This document shows, in pieces, positions 6,038 to 6,185 of a DNA stretch of 6,185 nt; positions within the stretch are counted from its first letter, which is position 1; every line of letters begins with the position of its first letter. The stretch lies in contig CANIXE010000139.1 of NCBI GenBank assembly GCA_947470885.1, forward strand, positions 1-6,185, read 5' to 3'. The DNA comes from Planctomycetota bacterium (GTDB taxonomy: Bacteria; Planctomycetota; UBA11346). A program made the translations under genes and the position numbers. The notes under the pieces are model-generated. The model had not been told where the DNA came from. It was given only the letters and a program-made list of their open reading frames with translations, and did no database searches.

Positions 6038-6185
6038 ATGTCCACCAATGCCCCCCAGACAAAATTCCCCTTCACCGAGGCCAAGCTTCGGAACTGGCCA
6101 ACTCCAATCAGCGGGAGGGTGAGGCTCCGGGATGCTGACATGCCGGGCCTGTGCCTGTATCTGGTGGCTGCCCGGAAGGACGTTG
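6038..6185 (+). CDS. Tyrosine-type site-specific integrase, N-terminal fragment (continues past right edge)
   Basis: Forty-nine codons are visible from the ATG at 6038. Residues about 9-45 read as FPFTEAKLRNWPTPISGRV and then LRDADMPGLCLYLV, the characteristic start of phage or island integrases with an N-terminal DUF4102-type arm-binding domain. The catalytic R-H-R-Y domain would lie outside the window. The start is well fixed: an in-frame TAG lies at 6026-6028, and AGGA at 6027-6030 gives a seven-base spacing. This enzyme should integrate and excise the element at the tRNA-Glu 3' end. The last TAGGAT repeat covers its ribosome binding site, so binding of the integrase or another factor there could limit its own expression. 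Whether the full gene is intact cannot be judged. Confidence 0.87.
   Translation, partial: MSTNAPQTKFPFTEAKLRNWPTPISGRVRLRDADMPGLCLYLVAARKDV

Larger units (their letters stand above)
5871..6185 (+). mobile_element. Left end of an integrated element (genomic island or prophage), continuing past the right edge
   Basis: The element is inferred to start within or just beyond the tRNA-Glu 3' fragment and to extend rightwards. Support comes from the broken tRNA, the integrase N-terminus at 6038 pointing away from the junction, a drop in GC content over 5871-5970 compared with the left-hand genes, and dense short repeats typical of recombination sites. The exact crossover cannot be placed without the other end. 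No cargo gene other than the integrase is visible, so whether it is a phage, an integrative element or a satellite is unknown. Confidence 0.75.

Noticed and set aside
5917..6141. 74-residue minus-strand open frame over the repeat array and integrase start
   Set aside because: It runs antisense to the integrase N-terminus and through the repeats, with no recognisable domain.

Overview
The window is high-GC bacterial DNA with secreted and periplasmic proteins and a periplasmic molybdate-binding protein, which suggests a Gram-negative host. The large S41 peptidase resembles, from memory, the architecture of the Myxococcus family labelled MXAN_5808. That points loosely to Myxococcota, Acidobacteriota or a similar phylum, but the sequence does not settle the taxon.

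Layout, left to right. (1) At 1-1263, minus strand, lies a 421-residue exported protein that runs off the left edge, with TPR-like helices, a charged helix and a DnaJ-type CxxCxGxG zinc-binding region. (2) At 1264-1384 is a divergent intergenic region. (3) At 1385-4150, plus strand, lies a 921-residue exported carboxyl-terminal processing peptidase (PDZ plus S41, Ser-Lys-Gln catalytic set) with a long tail of probable beta-sandwich modules. Its stop codon overlaps by four bases the start of (4) a 157-residue secreted protein of unknown function at 4147-4620. (5) A convergent pair, modA (5649-4906) and a single-domain Mop/molbindin gene (4860-4651), both minus strand, forms a small molybdate operon. 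No modB or modC gene follows it here.

(6) From about 5780 rightwards the window changes character. A strong leftward terminator is followed by the 3' part of a tRNA-Glu(UUC) gene, from just before the anticodon stem to the encoded CCA. Its 5' part is missing and is replaced by lower-GC, repeat-rich DNA. At 6038 begins the N-terminus of a tyrosine-type site-specific integrase reading to the right. I read this as the left end of an integrated element (island or prophage) inserted in tRNA-Glu, with its cargo beyond the right edge. Between the attachment site and the integrase are five copies of a TAGGAT-centred motif in two orientations, the last overlapping the integrase ribosome binding site. 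There are also other short repeats that may be arm-type integrase sites or operators.

Functional links: ModA captures molybdate in the periplasm and the Mop protein probably stores or buffers it in the cytoplasm, but the membrane channel and ATPase must be encoded elsewhere. The peptidase and the 157-residue protein are probably translationally coupled, and both appear to be exported. The chromosomal genes and the mobile element look functionally unrelated and meet at the tRNA site. The most promising novelty probably lies in the element to the right, of which only the boundary is visible.
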